From Flavobacteriales bacterium (GTDB taxonomy: Bacteria > Bacteroidota > Bacteroidia > Flavobacteriales_D > Sanyastnellaceae): a DNA stretch of 39,873 nt. Below, piece after piece: positions 1 to 8,027 of the stretch (the stretch's first letter is position 1; each line of letters begins with the position of its first letter). The DNA lies in contig PKDZ01000055.1 of the NCBI GenBank assembly GCA_002862785.1, forward strand, positions 1-39,873, in the 5' to 3' direction. The notes beneath the pieces are model-generated. The model was given only the letters and a program-made list of their open reading frames with translations. It did no database searches and was not told the DNA's origin. A program made the position numbers and the translations under genes.

Positions 1-1
1 C

Positions 2-589
2 AGCATCCTCGCGCGCAACGCCAACGTCACCCTCGACCGCATCACCGATCCACAACGCCTGCGCGACCTCGGTCCTGCGCTGATTGACTTGTACGACAAG
101 GTCTACGGCCGAGCGAGCATCGTGATGGGCGGACTGGAAGCCACCGACTTCGCGCGGCTCGCCGAACAATGGGGCGACGATTTCCTGCTGGTCACCCACC
201 ATTTCGAGGGGCGTCTCGTTGGCTTCCATTGCGGCCTGCACCACGCCGAGCCGGAAGGCGGCACCATCGAAGCCTACTTCGTCGGCTTCGAGCCAGAGTT
301 GAACAAGGAATGCGCGCTCTACCAGCGGATGCTCATCGAGTTCATCCATTGGGGCATTGACAACAACGCCCGCCGCGTGGTGATGGGCCGGACCGCCATG
401 GAAATCAAGAGCACCCTCGGAGCTCTGCCGGTCCCGATGTCAACGTGGGTGCACATCCGGCTGCCGCTGGCCATGCCCGTCATCCGCTGGATGATCCGCC
501 GCAGCCCGCCACACCCCTTCAAGCCCCGCCGCGCGTGGCGCGCCGGGTGGCTCGACCGCTGGGAGGCGGACGGGTTTCGCTTCAATTGA
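2..589 (+). CDS. GNAT/FemAB-like acyltransferase, C-terminal part (5' end outside window)
   Basis: The reading frame is open from the left edge, so the true start lies outside; a TTG at 89 is not a convincing start because coding continues upstream of it. About 195 residues remain. The part seen resembles the second half of GNAT-fold proteins of the FemAB / BioF2-like type: a beta strand with GRLVGFHCGL, then GTIEAYFVGF, then a helix with YQRMLIEFIHWGIDNNARRV, a layout typical of acyl-CoA or aminoacyl-tRNA dependent N-acyltransferases. The substrate cannot be told. The tail is rich in Arg, Pro and Trp. It converges on the YfhO-type gene with only four bases between the stop codons. The fold is likely; the precise family is uncertain. 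Confidence 0.55.
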   Translation, partial: SILARNANVTLDRITDPQRLRDLGPALIDLYDKVYGRASIVMGGLEATDFARLAEQWGDDFLLVTHHFEGRLVGFHCGLHHAEPEGGTIEAYFVGFEPELNKECALYQRMLIEFIHWGIDNNARRVVMGRTAMEIKSTLGALPVPMSTWVHIRLPLAMPVIRWMIRRSPPHPFKPRRAWRAGWLDRWEADGFRFN

Positions 590-593
590 GCCG

Positions 594-3146
594 TCAGGCC
601 TCCTCCTCGACCGTGCCCCGGCCGGTAAAAGCCGCCCAGAGGCTGCCGAGCAGAGCAAGCAGGATCAGCACGCTGCCCGCCGACGCCACCGTCCTCGCCG
701 TGCCCACCGCGGGCACATCGAACACCATCTCCACCTCATGGGCGCCCTCTGGCACAACGACCGCGCGCAACGCATAATTGACGCGAAGCATCTCCGCCGG
801 CTCACCGTCCACCGTGATGGACCAACCCTCCGGGTAGTAGATCTCGCTGAAGACGAGCAATCCCTTGGCAGGGGTCAACACGCGATAAAGCTGACGATCC
901 GGCGTGAATTCGGCCAATCCGACCCGACCGCCATCCGCCGCACCCGGCACAACGCCAGAGAGGGCATCCGAGTGAAGTTCCGGCACCACGGCCATGCGCG
1001 GGTCGGTCAGAGACTGCAGGGCGTCCATCTCGGCATCCGCACCCTCTTGAATCGTCCACCCTTTGGCAAACCAGCCATTGCCCAAGGCAAGACCATTGGG
1101 AATCGGAGGCTGCGCAGGATCGTACACGATGTACCGGGCATTCAACATGTGATGCACGGGCATGGAGGCCAAGGCCACATCCAATCCCTTGCTGTTGGCC
1201 TGAGAGGCGAAGGCCTGTTGCTCAGGTTGAAGGATCCGCTCGATCAAATCCTGATAACGGCGAAGCTTGGCGCCATGGTACCCTCCGATGCTCCTGTGGA
1301 AGTAGCTGGTCGTGGCATCACTGAATGGGCCTCGGAGATTCAGGACGCGGAAATGATCCACGGTCTGCAACCCGGCAAATCGAGCCGCATCCAAGACGCG
1401 CTCCTCCCGCTTTCCGATGCGGCCATCATAGGCTGCGCGAACGCGAGCAACCTCCGCATCGATGGCCTCTTGACGCTCGGGTTTCTGCCGCACCCGATCA
1501 GCCAAAATGGCCTCATCCGCCGTAGAGGGTGTGTAGGGGTATCGATACTCCACAGTGCGGACCCACCCTTGATCCGCAGGCTGGTAGCGGCGGTCCACCG
1601 ACTGCATGTCCATCAAGGTGGCGACAGCGAGCACCGCCACAGCGATCTGGGCCACCAGCGGCTTGTCCGGCCGCATGGCGCGCAGGCGCACGATGGCCAG
1701 CAACCCGCCGATGGCGAGCAGCACCAATCCGAAGCTGCGCCATACGTCCGCGTTGAAGACCTCGAGCCGCTGCTCCAGCGCCCGAGCGGCCCCGAGCTGC
1801 TCGACAGCCCGGTCTGGGCGGACGTGGCTCTCGAATTCAAAAACAAGCGTCGGCGCGAGCGCAAACAGCAGCATGAGCCCCACCGGCACCCCGGCGGCAA
1901 TGAACAGCTTCCGCCCCCATTCGACCTTCCCGGCCAATGCATCGCGCAGAAGCAGCCCGACGCCGATGGGCAGCATGCATTGGATCAGCATGAGCATCAT
2001 CTTGGTGTCCCGGAACTTGGCAAAACCGGGCACGCTGTCGAGGAAGAAGTCGGTCAAGCCGGACGCATCGCGCCACGACAACACGATGGCGAGCAACGCC
2101 ACCACGAGCATCGGCCAGCGGAGCACATCACGCCGCAGGATGAGGGACACCATGAAGAGCGCGATGAGAATGGCCCCGAAATAGAAGGCGCCCCCGCTGA
2201 AAAGCTGTTCGCCCCAGTACAACGGACTGTTGCCGCCCTTGACATCGGGGATGAGGACACTCCAGAACTCACCACGTCCCATGGAGTATTGGAGAATGTA
2301 GTCCTTGTCGAGGCCGGACTCCCCCACCTCCACCCCGCCGATCGGCGAGAGCAGGACCTCGCCCCGTGTCGTGTGGGGCGTGTAGTCGAGGGTCGGCCCG
2401 ATCAGCGCCGCGTTGGGCACCACCGCCAGGCCGGCCGCCGCCAGCAGCACGCCACCGGTCACCAGCGCCCGCCGGGTCGCCCCCGAACGCACCAGTCGAA
2501 TCGTTTCCGCAATCCCGAATCCACCGACCAGAAACGCGAGGTAGTACGTCATCTGCAAGTGGTTGGCCGCCAAGTTGATGGCGGTGAACGCACACGCCAA
2601 GCCCGCACCGAGCCACAGGTTGCGGCGGTACGCCACGAGCACCCCCGCGAGGATGCCAGGCAGCGTGGCGATGGACATCACCTTGGCCGCGTGGCCCGCC
2701 CCGAGGTAGAGGATGTTGAGCGTACTGAATCCAAATCCGAACGCCACCAACACCGAGACCCACGGCCCGCAGCCGAGCAACGCCGCCAACAGGTAAGCAC
2801 AGAGCAGGGCGACCAGCAGGTGGTCCGCCGGACGCGGAAAGCCGAGTCGCAACACCTTGCTGAGCCACGAACCGGCGTTGACGCCCTGCGTCCGCATCCC
2901 GAGCTGAAAAGTGGGCATGCCCCCGAATTGGCTGTCCGTCCAGAGCGCCTGCTCGCCAGTCCGGTCGCGGTGGTCGTTGACCTCCTTGGCTGTCGCAGTG
3001 AAGTGCTCGATGTCCGGCATCCGCAGACGGTACCCGTCAAACGACTTCGAATAGAAGGAGCCAGCCACGGCCGCGAGCAGGGCCATGGCAATCAGATGGG
3101 GCAAGGCAGAACGGAGGCGATGGGCAGGGTTCGGACGGTCGCTCAT
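594..3146 (-). CDS. YfhO-family polytopic membrane protein
   Basis: An 850-residue protein with a single N-terminal membrane helix (about residues 15-35), a soluble loop, many hydrophobic segments between about 90 and 500, and a large soluble C-terminal part ending in one more membrane helix just before the Glu-rich tail. The N-terminal loop (YSKSFDGYRL, then SQFGGMPTFQLG) and the late EIYYPEGWSITVDGEPAE segment match the Bacteroidota branch of the YfhO family, large GT-C-like membrane proteins. In Gram-positives YfhO is linked to lipoteichoic acid glycosylation; the role in Bacteroidota is not established, so sugar transfer to an envelope lipid or polymer is inference. I prefer the ATG ending at 3146 over a TTG nine bases upstream. 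It follows the small membrane gene by about 48 bases and is probably cotranscribed with carB. Confidence 0.82.
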   Translation of the reverse strand: MSDRPNPAHRLRSALPHLIAMALLAAVAGSFYSKSFDGYRLRMPDIEHFTATAKEVNDHRDRTGEQALWTDSQFGGMPTFQLGMRTQGVNAGSWLSKVLRLGFPRPADHLLVALLCAYLLAALLGCGPWVSVLVAFGFGFSTLNILYLGAGHAAKVMSIATLPGILAGVLVAYRRNLWLGAGLACAFTAINLAANHLQMTYYLAFLVGGFGIAETIRLVRSGATRRALVTGGVLLAAAGLAVVPNAALIGPTLDYTPHTTRGEVLLSPIGGVEVGESGLDKDYILQYSMGRGEFWSVLIPDVKGGNSPLYWGEQLFSGGAFYFGAILIALFMVSLILRRDVLRWPMLVVALLAIVLSWRDASGLTDFFLDSVPGFAKFRDTKMMLMLIQCMLPIGVGLLLRDALAGKVEWGRKLFIAAGVPVGLMLLFALAPTLVFEFESHVRPDRAVEQLGAARALEQRLEVFNADVWRSFGLVLLAIGGLLAIVRLRAMRPDKPLVAQIAVAVLAVATLMDMQSVDRRYQPADQGWVRTVEYRYPYTPSTADEAILADRVRQKPERQEAIDAEVARVRAAYDGRIGKREERVLDAARFAGLQTVDHFRVLNLRGPFSDATTSYFHRSIGGYHGAKLRRYQDLIERILQPEQQAFASQANSKGLDVALASMPVHHMLNARYIVYDPAQPPIPNGLALGNGWFAKGWTIQEGADAEMDALQSLTDPRMAVVPELHSDALSGVVPGAADGGRVGLAEFTPDRQLYRVLTPAKGLLVFSEIYYPEGWSITVDGEPAEMLRVNYALRAVVVPEGAHEVEMVFDVPAVGTARTVASAGSVLILLALLGSLWAAFTGRGTVEEEA

Positions 3147-3194
3147 GCGGCTCAAGTTAGGACCGACACGCCGCCCCGCACACCGTGCAGAAAG

Positions 3195-3425
3195 TCAACC
3201 CTTTCCGTCGTCCACTTCCTCGAAATCGACGTATTCACCAAGGTGATCATCCTTAGCCGGCGCCTGCGTCGCAGGACCGGATCCAGCACCGGAACTCCTG
3301 CCCGACGCACCACGGCCACGCTGCGAGGACGGCCGACGGCGCCCACCGAACACGCGGTCCAGGAAGCGGAAGACGAACCACGCCACAACGAGGCCGACCA
3401 GCGTCCGGAACAGCCCCGGCAGCAT
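3195..3425 (-). CDS. Small single-pass membrane protein, DUF4834-like
   Basis: A 76-residue protein: an N-terminal hydrophobic helix (LFRTLVGLVVAWFVFRFL, about residues 4-21), a basic, Ser/Gly-rich middle, and an acidic end GEYVDFEEVDD. This arrangement, with the conserved EYVDFEE-type terminus, is what I recall for the Bacteroidota-specific DUF4834 family, whose function is unknown. The ATG shares one base with the carB stop codon (TGATG), so translation is probably coupled; a GTG one codon earlier is also possible. The position between carB and the YfhO-type gene supports a real gene despite its size. Confidence 0.68.
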   Translation of the reverse strand: MLPGLFRTLVGLVVAWFVFRFLDRVFGGRRRPSSQRGRGASGRSSGAGSGPATQAPAKDDHLGEYVDFEEVDDGKG

Positions 3426-6241
3426 CACTTGGACAGGTAGAGGTTCCGCTCGGAATAGATCTTCCGGAAGAACGGATCACGCAGGGTGTCGATGAACTGG
3501 ATGGCTTCCCCCGTGGACTTCATCTCCGGGCCGAGCTCCTTGTTGACCTCCGGGAACTTCGAGTAGCTGAAGACTGGAATCTTGATGGCGTAGCCCCGCT
3601 TGCGCGGCTGGAAATCAAAGTCAGCGACCTTCTTCTCGCCCAGCATGACCTGGGTCGCGTACTGCACGTAAGGCTCTTGGTAGGCCTTGGCGATGAACGG
3701 CACCGTGCGGGAAGCCCGCGGGTTGGCCTCAATCACATACACCATATCGTCTTTGACGGCGAACTGGATGTTGAGCAGGCCCTGGGTCTCGAGCGCGACG
3801 GCCACCTTCTTGGTGATCTCCTCAATCTGCTCCAGCACGAGATCACCGAGGTTGTAAGGCGGCAGCACCGCATAGGAGTCGCCGGAGTGAATGCCGGCCG
3901 GCTCGATGTGCTGCATGATGCCGATGATGTACGTATCCTCACCATCGCAGATGGCGTCGGCCTCGCACTCGATGGCCCCTTCGAGGAAGTGGTCGAGCAG
4001 GATCTTGTTGTCCGGCATGTCGCGGAGAATGTCCACGACGTGGTGCTCGAGTTCGGTCTCATTGATCACAATCTTCATCCGCTGGCCTCCGAGCACGTAG
4101 CTCGGGCGCACCAGCAGTGGGAAGCCGAGTTCACGGCTGAGCTCGATGCCCTGCTCCGCGGAGGTGACCGAACCGAACTTCGGGTAGGGCACGCCCAGCT
4201 CTTTGAGGAGCGTGGAGAAGCGGCCGCGGTCCTCGGCGATGTCAAGGGCCTGATAGCTCGTTCCGAGCACGGGGATGCCGTAGCGGTCGAGCTTCTCGGC
4301 GAGCTTCAGGGCCGTCTGGCCACCGAGCTGGACGATGACGCCCTCCGGCTTCTCGTGGCGGATGATGTCGTAGATGTGCTCCCAGAAGACCGGCTCGAAG
4401 TAGAGGCGGTCGGCAGTGTCGCTGTCGGTGGACACCGTCTCCGGGTTGCAGTTGATCATGATGGCCTCGTATCCGGCAGCACGGGCCGCCATGACACCAT
4501 GGACACAGCAGTAATCGAACTCGATGCCCTGGCCAATGCGGTTCGGGCCGCTGCCGAGCACGACCACCTTGCGGCCCTCAGTCTTGGGCGACTCGTTGTC
4601 CTCGCAGAAGGTGCTGTAGTAGTACGGCGTCTGCGCCACGAACTCCGCAGCACAGGTGTCCACCAGGCGGTAGCTGCGCTCGATGCCGAGCTCGACGCGG
4701 CGGTCAAACACCTCGCTCTCGAGGCACCGCACGAGGTGCGCGATCTGGCGGTCGGCGTAGCCCTTGAGCTTCGCCTCCTTCATCAGGTCGTACGAGATGT
4801 CCTCCACGCGGCACGCCTCGATGCGCTTCTCCACGTCAAGCAGGTCCTCGATTTGGCGGAGGAACCACGGATCGATCTTGGTCTTCTCCCAGATGGTCTT
4901 CATCGGGATGCCCAGCTTGATCGCGTCGTAGAGGTGGAACAGGCGGTTCCAGGAGGGGAACTGGAGCGAATGCAGGATGGCGTCCTGATCGCGGAGCTCT
5001 TTGCCGTCCGCCCCGAGTCCGTTGCGCTTGATCTCCAGCGACTGACACGCCTTCTGGAGCGCCTCCTGGAAGCTGCGGCCGATGCCCATGACCTCGCCCA
5101 CCGCCTTCATCTGCAGGCCGAGTTGGCGGTCGCAGCCGTCGAATTTGTCGAAGTTCCAACGCGGGATCTTGACGATGACGTAGTCGAGCGTCGGCTCGAA
5201 GAACGCGCTGGTGGAGCCCGTGATCGGGTTGGTCAACTCGTCGAGGTGGTAGCCGATGGCCAGCTTCGCCGCGATCTTGGCAATCGGGTAGCCCGTGGCC
5301 TTGGACGCCAAGGCAGACGACCGGCTCACGCGCGGGTTGATCTCGATGGCGATGATGTCCTCCTTCTCGTCCGGCGACACCGCAAACTGCACGTTGCAGC
5401 CGCCAGCAAACGCCCCGATGGAGTTCATCATGTGGATGGCCATGTCGCGCATCCGCTGGAAGGTGGTGTCCGACAGCGTCATTGCAGGCGCCACCGTAAT
5501 GGAGTCGCCCGTGTGGATGCCCATCGGATCGAAATTCTCGATGGAGCAGATGATGACCACGTTGTCGTTGGCGTCACGGAGCAGCTCGAGTTCGAACTCC
5601 TTCCACCCCATCAGCGCCTTGTCAATCATCACCTCGTGGATCGGCGAGATGTGCAGCGCGCGGGTCAGCAGCTCATCGAACTTCTCCGGGTCGTGCACCA
5701 CCGACGCCCCCGCCCCACCGAGCGTGAACGAGGAACGGATACACAGCGGGAAGCCGAACTTCTGCGCGGCCTCCTTGCCCTCGAGGAAGCTCTTTGCGGT
5801 GGCCTGCGGCGCCATCGGCACGCCGATTTCGCCCATCAGCTGGCGGAAGCGCTCCCGGTTCTCGGTGATGTCGATCGCGTCGATGTTGACCCCGATCATC
5901 TTCACTCCGTACTCCTCCCAGATGCCCATTTCCTCGCAGGTGATGGCGAGGTTCAACGCGGTCTGTCCCCCCATCGTGGGCAGCACCGCATCGATGTCGT
6001 GCAGTTTGAGCACCTCTTCGATACAGGCCGGCTCAAGCGGCTTGAGATAGATGTTGTCCGCCACGACCGGGTCGGTCATGATGGTGGCGGGATTCGAATT
6101 GATGAGGGTGACCTCAATGCCCTCTTCGCGAAGTGAGCGGGACGCTTGGGATCCGGAGTAATCGAATTCGCAGGCCTGTCCGATGACGATGGGTCCGCTT
6201 CCGATGATCAGGACGGACTTGATGCTCGAGTCTTTGGGCAT
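3425..6241 (-). CDS. carB: Carbamoyl-phosphate synthase large subunit, short form
   Basis: CarB makes carbamoyl phosphate from bicarbonate, ammonia (from glutamine via CarA) and two ATP, for pyrimidine and arginine synthesis. Both ATP-grasp halves are present: IGSGPIVIGQACEFDYSG at the N-terminus and the matching GSGPNRIGQGIEFDYCCVHG near residue 560, each followed by its nucleotide-binding and metal-binding (IEINPRVSRSSA, VIEANPRASRTV) segments. The protein is 938 residues and stops after FFRKIYSERNLYLSK. E. coli CarB is about 1073, so the C-terminal MGS-like domain that binds UMP, IMP and ornithine is absent, as in other flavobacterial CarB proteins I know of. I chose the ATG at 6241 (MPKDSSIKSV), which matches family starts; a GTG ten codons upstream is in frame across a ten-A tract. 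carA is not in the window. Confidence 0.97.
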   Translation of the reverse strand: MPKDSSIKSVLIIGSGPIVIGQACEFDYSGSQASRSLREEGIEVTLINSNPATIMTDPVVADNIYLKPLEPACIEEVLKLHDIDAVLPTMGGQTALNLAITCEEMGIWEEYGVKMIGVNIDAIDITENRERFRQLMGEIGVPMAPQATAKSFLEGKEAAQKFGFPLCIRSSFTLGGAGASVVHDPEKFDELLTRALHISPIHEVMIDKALMGWKEFELELLRDANDNVVIICSIENFDPMGIHTGDSITVAPAMTLSDTTFQRMRDMAIHMMNSIGAFAGGCNVQFAVSPDEKEDIIAIEINPRVSRSSALASKATGYPIAKIAAKLAIGYHLDELTNPITGSTSAFFEPTLDYVIVKIPRWNFDKFDGCDRQLGLQMKAVGEVMGIGRSFQEALQKACQSLEIKRNGLGADGKELRDQDAILHSLQFPSWNRLFHLYDAIKLGIPMKTIWEKTKIDPWFLRQIEDLLDVEKRIEACRVEDISYDLMKEAKLKGYADRQIAHLVRCLESEVFDRRVELGIERSYRLVDTCAAEFVAQTPYYYSTFCEDNESPKTEGRKVVVLGSGPNRIGQGIEFDYCCVHGVMAARAAGYEAIMINCNPETVSTDSDTADRLYFEPVFWEHIYDIIRHEKPEGVIVQLGGQTALKLAEKLDRYGIPVLGTSYQALDIAEDRGRFSTLLKELGVPYPKFGSVTSAEQGIELSRELGFPLLVRPSYVLGGQRMKIVINETELEHHVVDILRDMPDNKILLDHFLEGAIECEADAICDGEDTYIIGIMQHIEPAGIHSGDSYAVLPPYNLGDLVLEQIEEITKKVAVALETQGLLNIQFAVKDDMVYVIEANPRASRTVPFIAKAYQEPYVQYATQVMLGEKKVADFDFQPRKRGYAIKIPVFSYSKFPEVNKELGPEMKSTGEAIQFIDTLRDPFFRKIYSERNLYLSK

Positions 6242-6250
6242 TTTTTTTTT
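6241..6250 (-). other. Ten-base A tract abutting the carB start codon
   Basis: Read on the minus strand, ten A residues run into the carB ATG, the last A being the first base of the start codon. Bacteroidota often use A-rich leaders in place of a Shine-Dalgarno sequence, so this is probably a ribosome-recruiting element. It is also the longest homopolymer I noticed in the window. Confidence 0.6.
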
Positions 6251-6287
6251 GCCGGTCGGCGCTGATGCCACCCGGAAAATCCGCGAG

Positions 6288-6295
6288 CAAAGCTA
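6288..6295 (-). promoter_or_regulatory. Bacteroidota -7 element for carB
   Basis: The minus strand reads TAGCTTTG, a full match to TAnnTTTG. Transcription would start near 6281-6283 and give a leader of about 40 bases that includes the A tract at the start codon. No clear -33 TTG is seen at the right distance. It lies in the divergent gap between carB and the hydrolase gene. Confidence 0.6.
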
Positions 6296-6359
6296 CCCCG
6301 GACCTTTAACTCCCCCGAACCGCGTTATCCACACGCTTTCCCGATTTGCTACCGATTCC

Positions 6360-7235
6360 ATGGCTGAACTTCGCATCATGAGCCTCGCACCAGACTCCAT
6401 ACCCGCAGGACTTCCGCCAGGGATGCAGAGGAACACGATCGAACACCTTGGAGTCACCCTTGAATTCACCGTACTCAAAGGGGAGGGAGATAGCAGAAGC
6501 ACCAGCATTGCCTTTCACGGTTTCAGCCGGCCTATGGAAGACATGGTTGCCATCCAGCCTGTGTTGGGGGACCGAACAAATTGCCTGATGGTGCACCTCG
6601 CGGCGCACGGGCGGTCGTCGGGGCACCACCGGCCGATGGATCCAGGCGACTGGTTTGCCGCCATCGATTCCTTGCTGGCCACCAAGGGCCTCGAATTCGA
6701 CGGCACCCTCATCGGCTACAGCCTGGGCGGCCGGGTCGCATTGTCGTGGTGGGCGCGGGATCCGGAGCGCTTTTCCCGTGTCGTGCTCATGGCCCCGGAC
6801 GGCCTCGTGAGGAACCCCGGATACCGCTTCGCCGTGGACACCTCCGTGGGCCGGGCGTGGCTCGGCCAAAGCGAACGCCAGCGCGAACGCATCGTCCGCC
6901 GCATGGGTTGGCTTAGGCAGCGTGGCCTGCTCCCGGAGCACTTCTACCAGTTCTCCCTCTTCCACCTCGAGACTGCCGAGATGTGGCGCATGGTCGTCGA
7001 CTGCTGGCTCTCCCTCCGCCGCTTCTGGCCGCCGGGTCGCCAAACGTTGAGGCGGTTGGCCACCGCCCACCCAGGCGTGCTGGAGGCCCACTTCGGGGAG
7101 CGCGACAAAGTCATCCCGCCCCGCAACGCGCGTGGGCTCGACGGCGTTTGCCCCGTTCACTTCCACCCCTGTGGACACGGGTTGCTCCGGCCCGACATTG
7201 TGAAACGCATCGCTGCCCCATCTTCGAAGTCCTGA
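6360..7235 (+). CDS. Alpha/beta-hydrolase fold protein
   Basis: A 291-residue alpha/beta hydrolase with a full catalytic set: HGFS (residues 53-56) for the oxyanion hole region, nucleophile Ser121 in the elbow GYSLGG, Asp249 in GERDKVIPP, and His273 in CGHGLLRP. The cap between about 155 and 235 is Arg- and Trp-rich. No signal peptide, so cytoplasmic. The substrate cannot be told. MenH-like and general esterase families share this pattern, but no men genes are nearby. The start is taken at the ATG at 6360; the ATG six codons later is nearly as good, and an upstream extension would run over the carB promoter. The stop overlaps the next start (TGATG), so it is translationally coupled to the GGGP synthase, which hints at a lipid-related role. 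Confidence 0.88.
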   Translation: MAELRIMSLAPDSIPAGLPPGMQRNTIEHLGVTLEFTVLKGEGDSRSTSIAFHGFSRPMEDMVAIQPVLGDRTNCLMVHLAAHGRSSGHHRPMDPGDWFAAIDSLLATKGLEFDGTLIGYSLGGRVALSWWARDPERFSRVVLMAPDGLVRNPGYRFAVDTSVGRAWLGQSERQRERIVRRMGWLRQRGLLPEHFYQFSLFHLETAEMWRMVVDCWLSLRRFWPPGRQTLRRLATAHPGVLEAHFGERDKVIPPRNARGLDGVCPVHFHPCGHGLLRPDIVKRIAAPSSKS

Positions 7236-8008
7236 TGGACGCGCTGCACACGCCCTCCCCACGGTGGATTTCCGCCCTCGAAGCCGACCGCGCTGCCGGC
7301 CGCAAGGGGCTGGCCGTGCTCGTCGATCCCGACCACGCCCGCACGCCGGCCGACCTCGCCTGGATGGCTGACCCGGCCTTTGCTGCAGTCCACACCGTCC
7401 TGCTTGGAGGCAGCCTCGTCACGGAAGGCTCCATGGACCTCACGGCCGCCCTCATCCGCGAGCGGACCGACCGGCCCATCGTGCTCTTCCCCGGCGCGCC
7501 CAGCCAGCTCACCGCCGAAGCGGACGCATTGCTGTTCTTGTCGGTCATCAGCGGCCGCAATCCTGAAGCGCTGATCGGCAAGCACGTCGAAGCCGCGCCC
7601 CGCGTTCGCGAGCTCGGACTTGACCCGGTTGGCTGTGGCTATCTGCTCGTGGATGGCGGCCGAACCACCACGGCCCACTTCATGAGCGGCAGCCTGCCCA
7701 TCCCGGCCGACAAGCCGAACATCGCCGCCACCACGGCCCTCGCCGGGCATTGCCTCGGCATGCAGTGCATGTACCTCGACACCGGAAGCGGCGCCCCCAA
7801 CGGCGTTCCAGCCGACATGATCGCCGCCGTGCGCCGCGCGGTCCCCTGCCCCATCATCGTGGGTGGCGGCCTCCGGACCCCCGACGCCGTGATGGACGCC
7901 TGGGCAGCCGGAGCCGATCTCGCCGTGGTGGGGTCGGCCATCGAGCGCGACCCCCAATTCCTTCAGTCCTTCGCCGCAGCCTCGGCTTCCGCGTCGACCT
8001 CGGCCTGA
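7235..8008 (+). CDS. Geranylgeranylglyceryl phosphate synthase family protein
   Basis: A 257-residue TIM-barrel prenyltransferase of the GGGPS/PcrB family, which joins an isoprenyl diphosphate to sn-glycerol-1-phosphate by an ether bond. Family marks in order: LAVLVDPDH near residue 30 (Mg and substrate binding), LLGGSLVTEGSMD, LFPGAPSQLTAEADALLFLSVISG, PNIAATTALAGHCLGM with the YLDTGSGA strand, and the phosphate-binding loops VGGGLRTPDAV and VVGSAIE near the end. Group members occur in Bacteroidota as well as archaea; the flavobacterial enzymes make geranylgeranylglyceryl phosphate in vitro, but their product in the cell is uncertain. The start is the ATG overlapping the hydrolase stop; a longer in-frame extension inside the hydrolase gene is rejected. 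The Ala/Ser-rich tail (AAASASASTSA) is unconserved in character. Confidence 0.9.
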   Translation: MDALHTPSPRWISALEADRAAGRKGLAVLVDPDHARTPADLAWMADPAFAAVHTVLLGGSLVTEGSMDLTAALIRERTDRPIVLFPGAPSQLTAEADALLFLSVISGRNPEALIGKHVEAAPRVRELGLDPVGCGYLLVDGGRTTTAHFMSGSLPIPADKPNIAATTALAGHCLGMQCMYLDTGSGAPNGVPADMIAAVRRAVPCPIIVGGGLRTPDAVMDAWAAGADLAVVGSAIERDPQFLQSFAAASASASTSA

Positions 8009-8027
8009 CCCCCGTTTTCTGTTTGTA

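Noticed and set aside
738-3440. Very long open frame antisense to the YfhO-type gene
   Set aside because: The composition is His/Arg/Gln-rich with no domain. It mirrors a well-recognised gene on the other strand; high GC removes stop codons in the antisense frame. The same holds for long antisense frames over carB (3677-6136), groEL (15229-17103), miaB (20469-21710), topA (22508-24031), the ABC-F gene (31791-33701), the 34.9-37.1 kb genes and purL (37516-39720).
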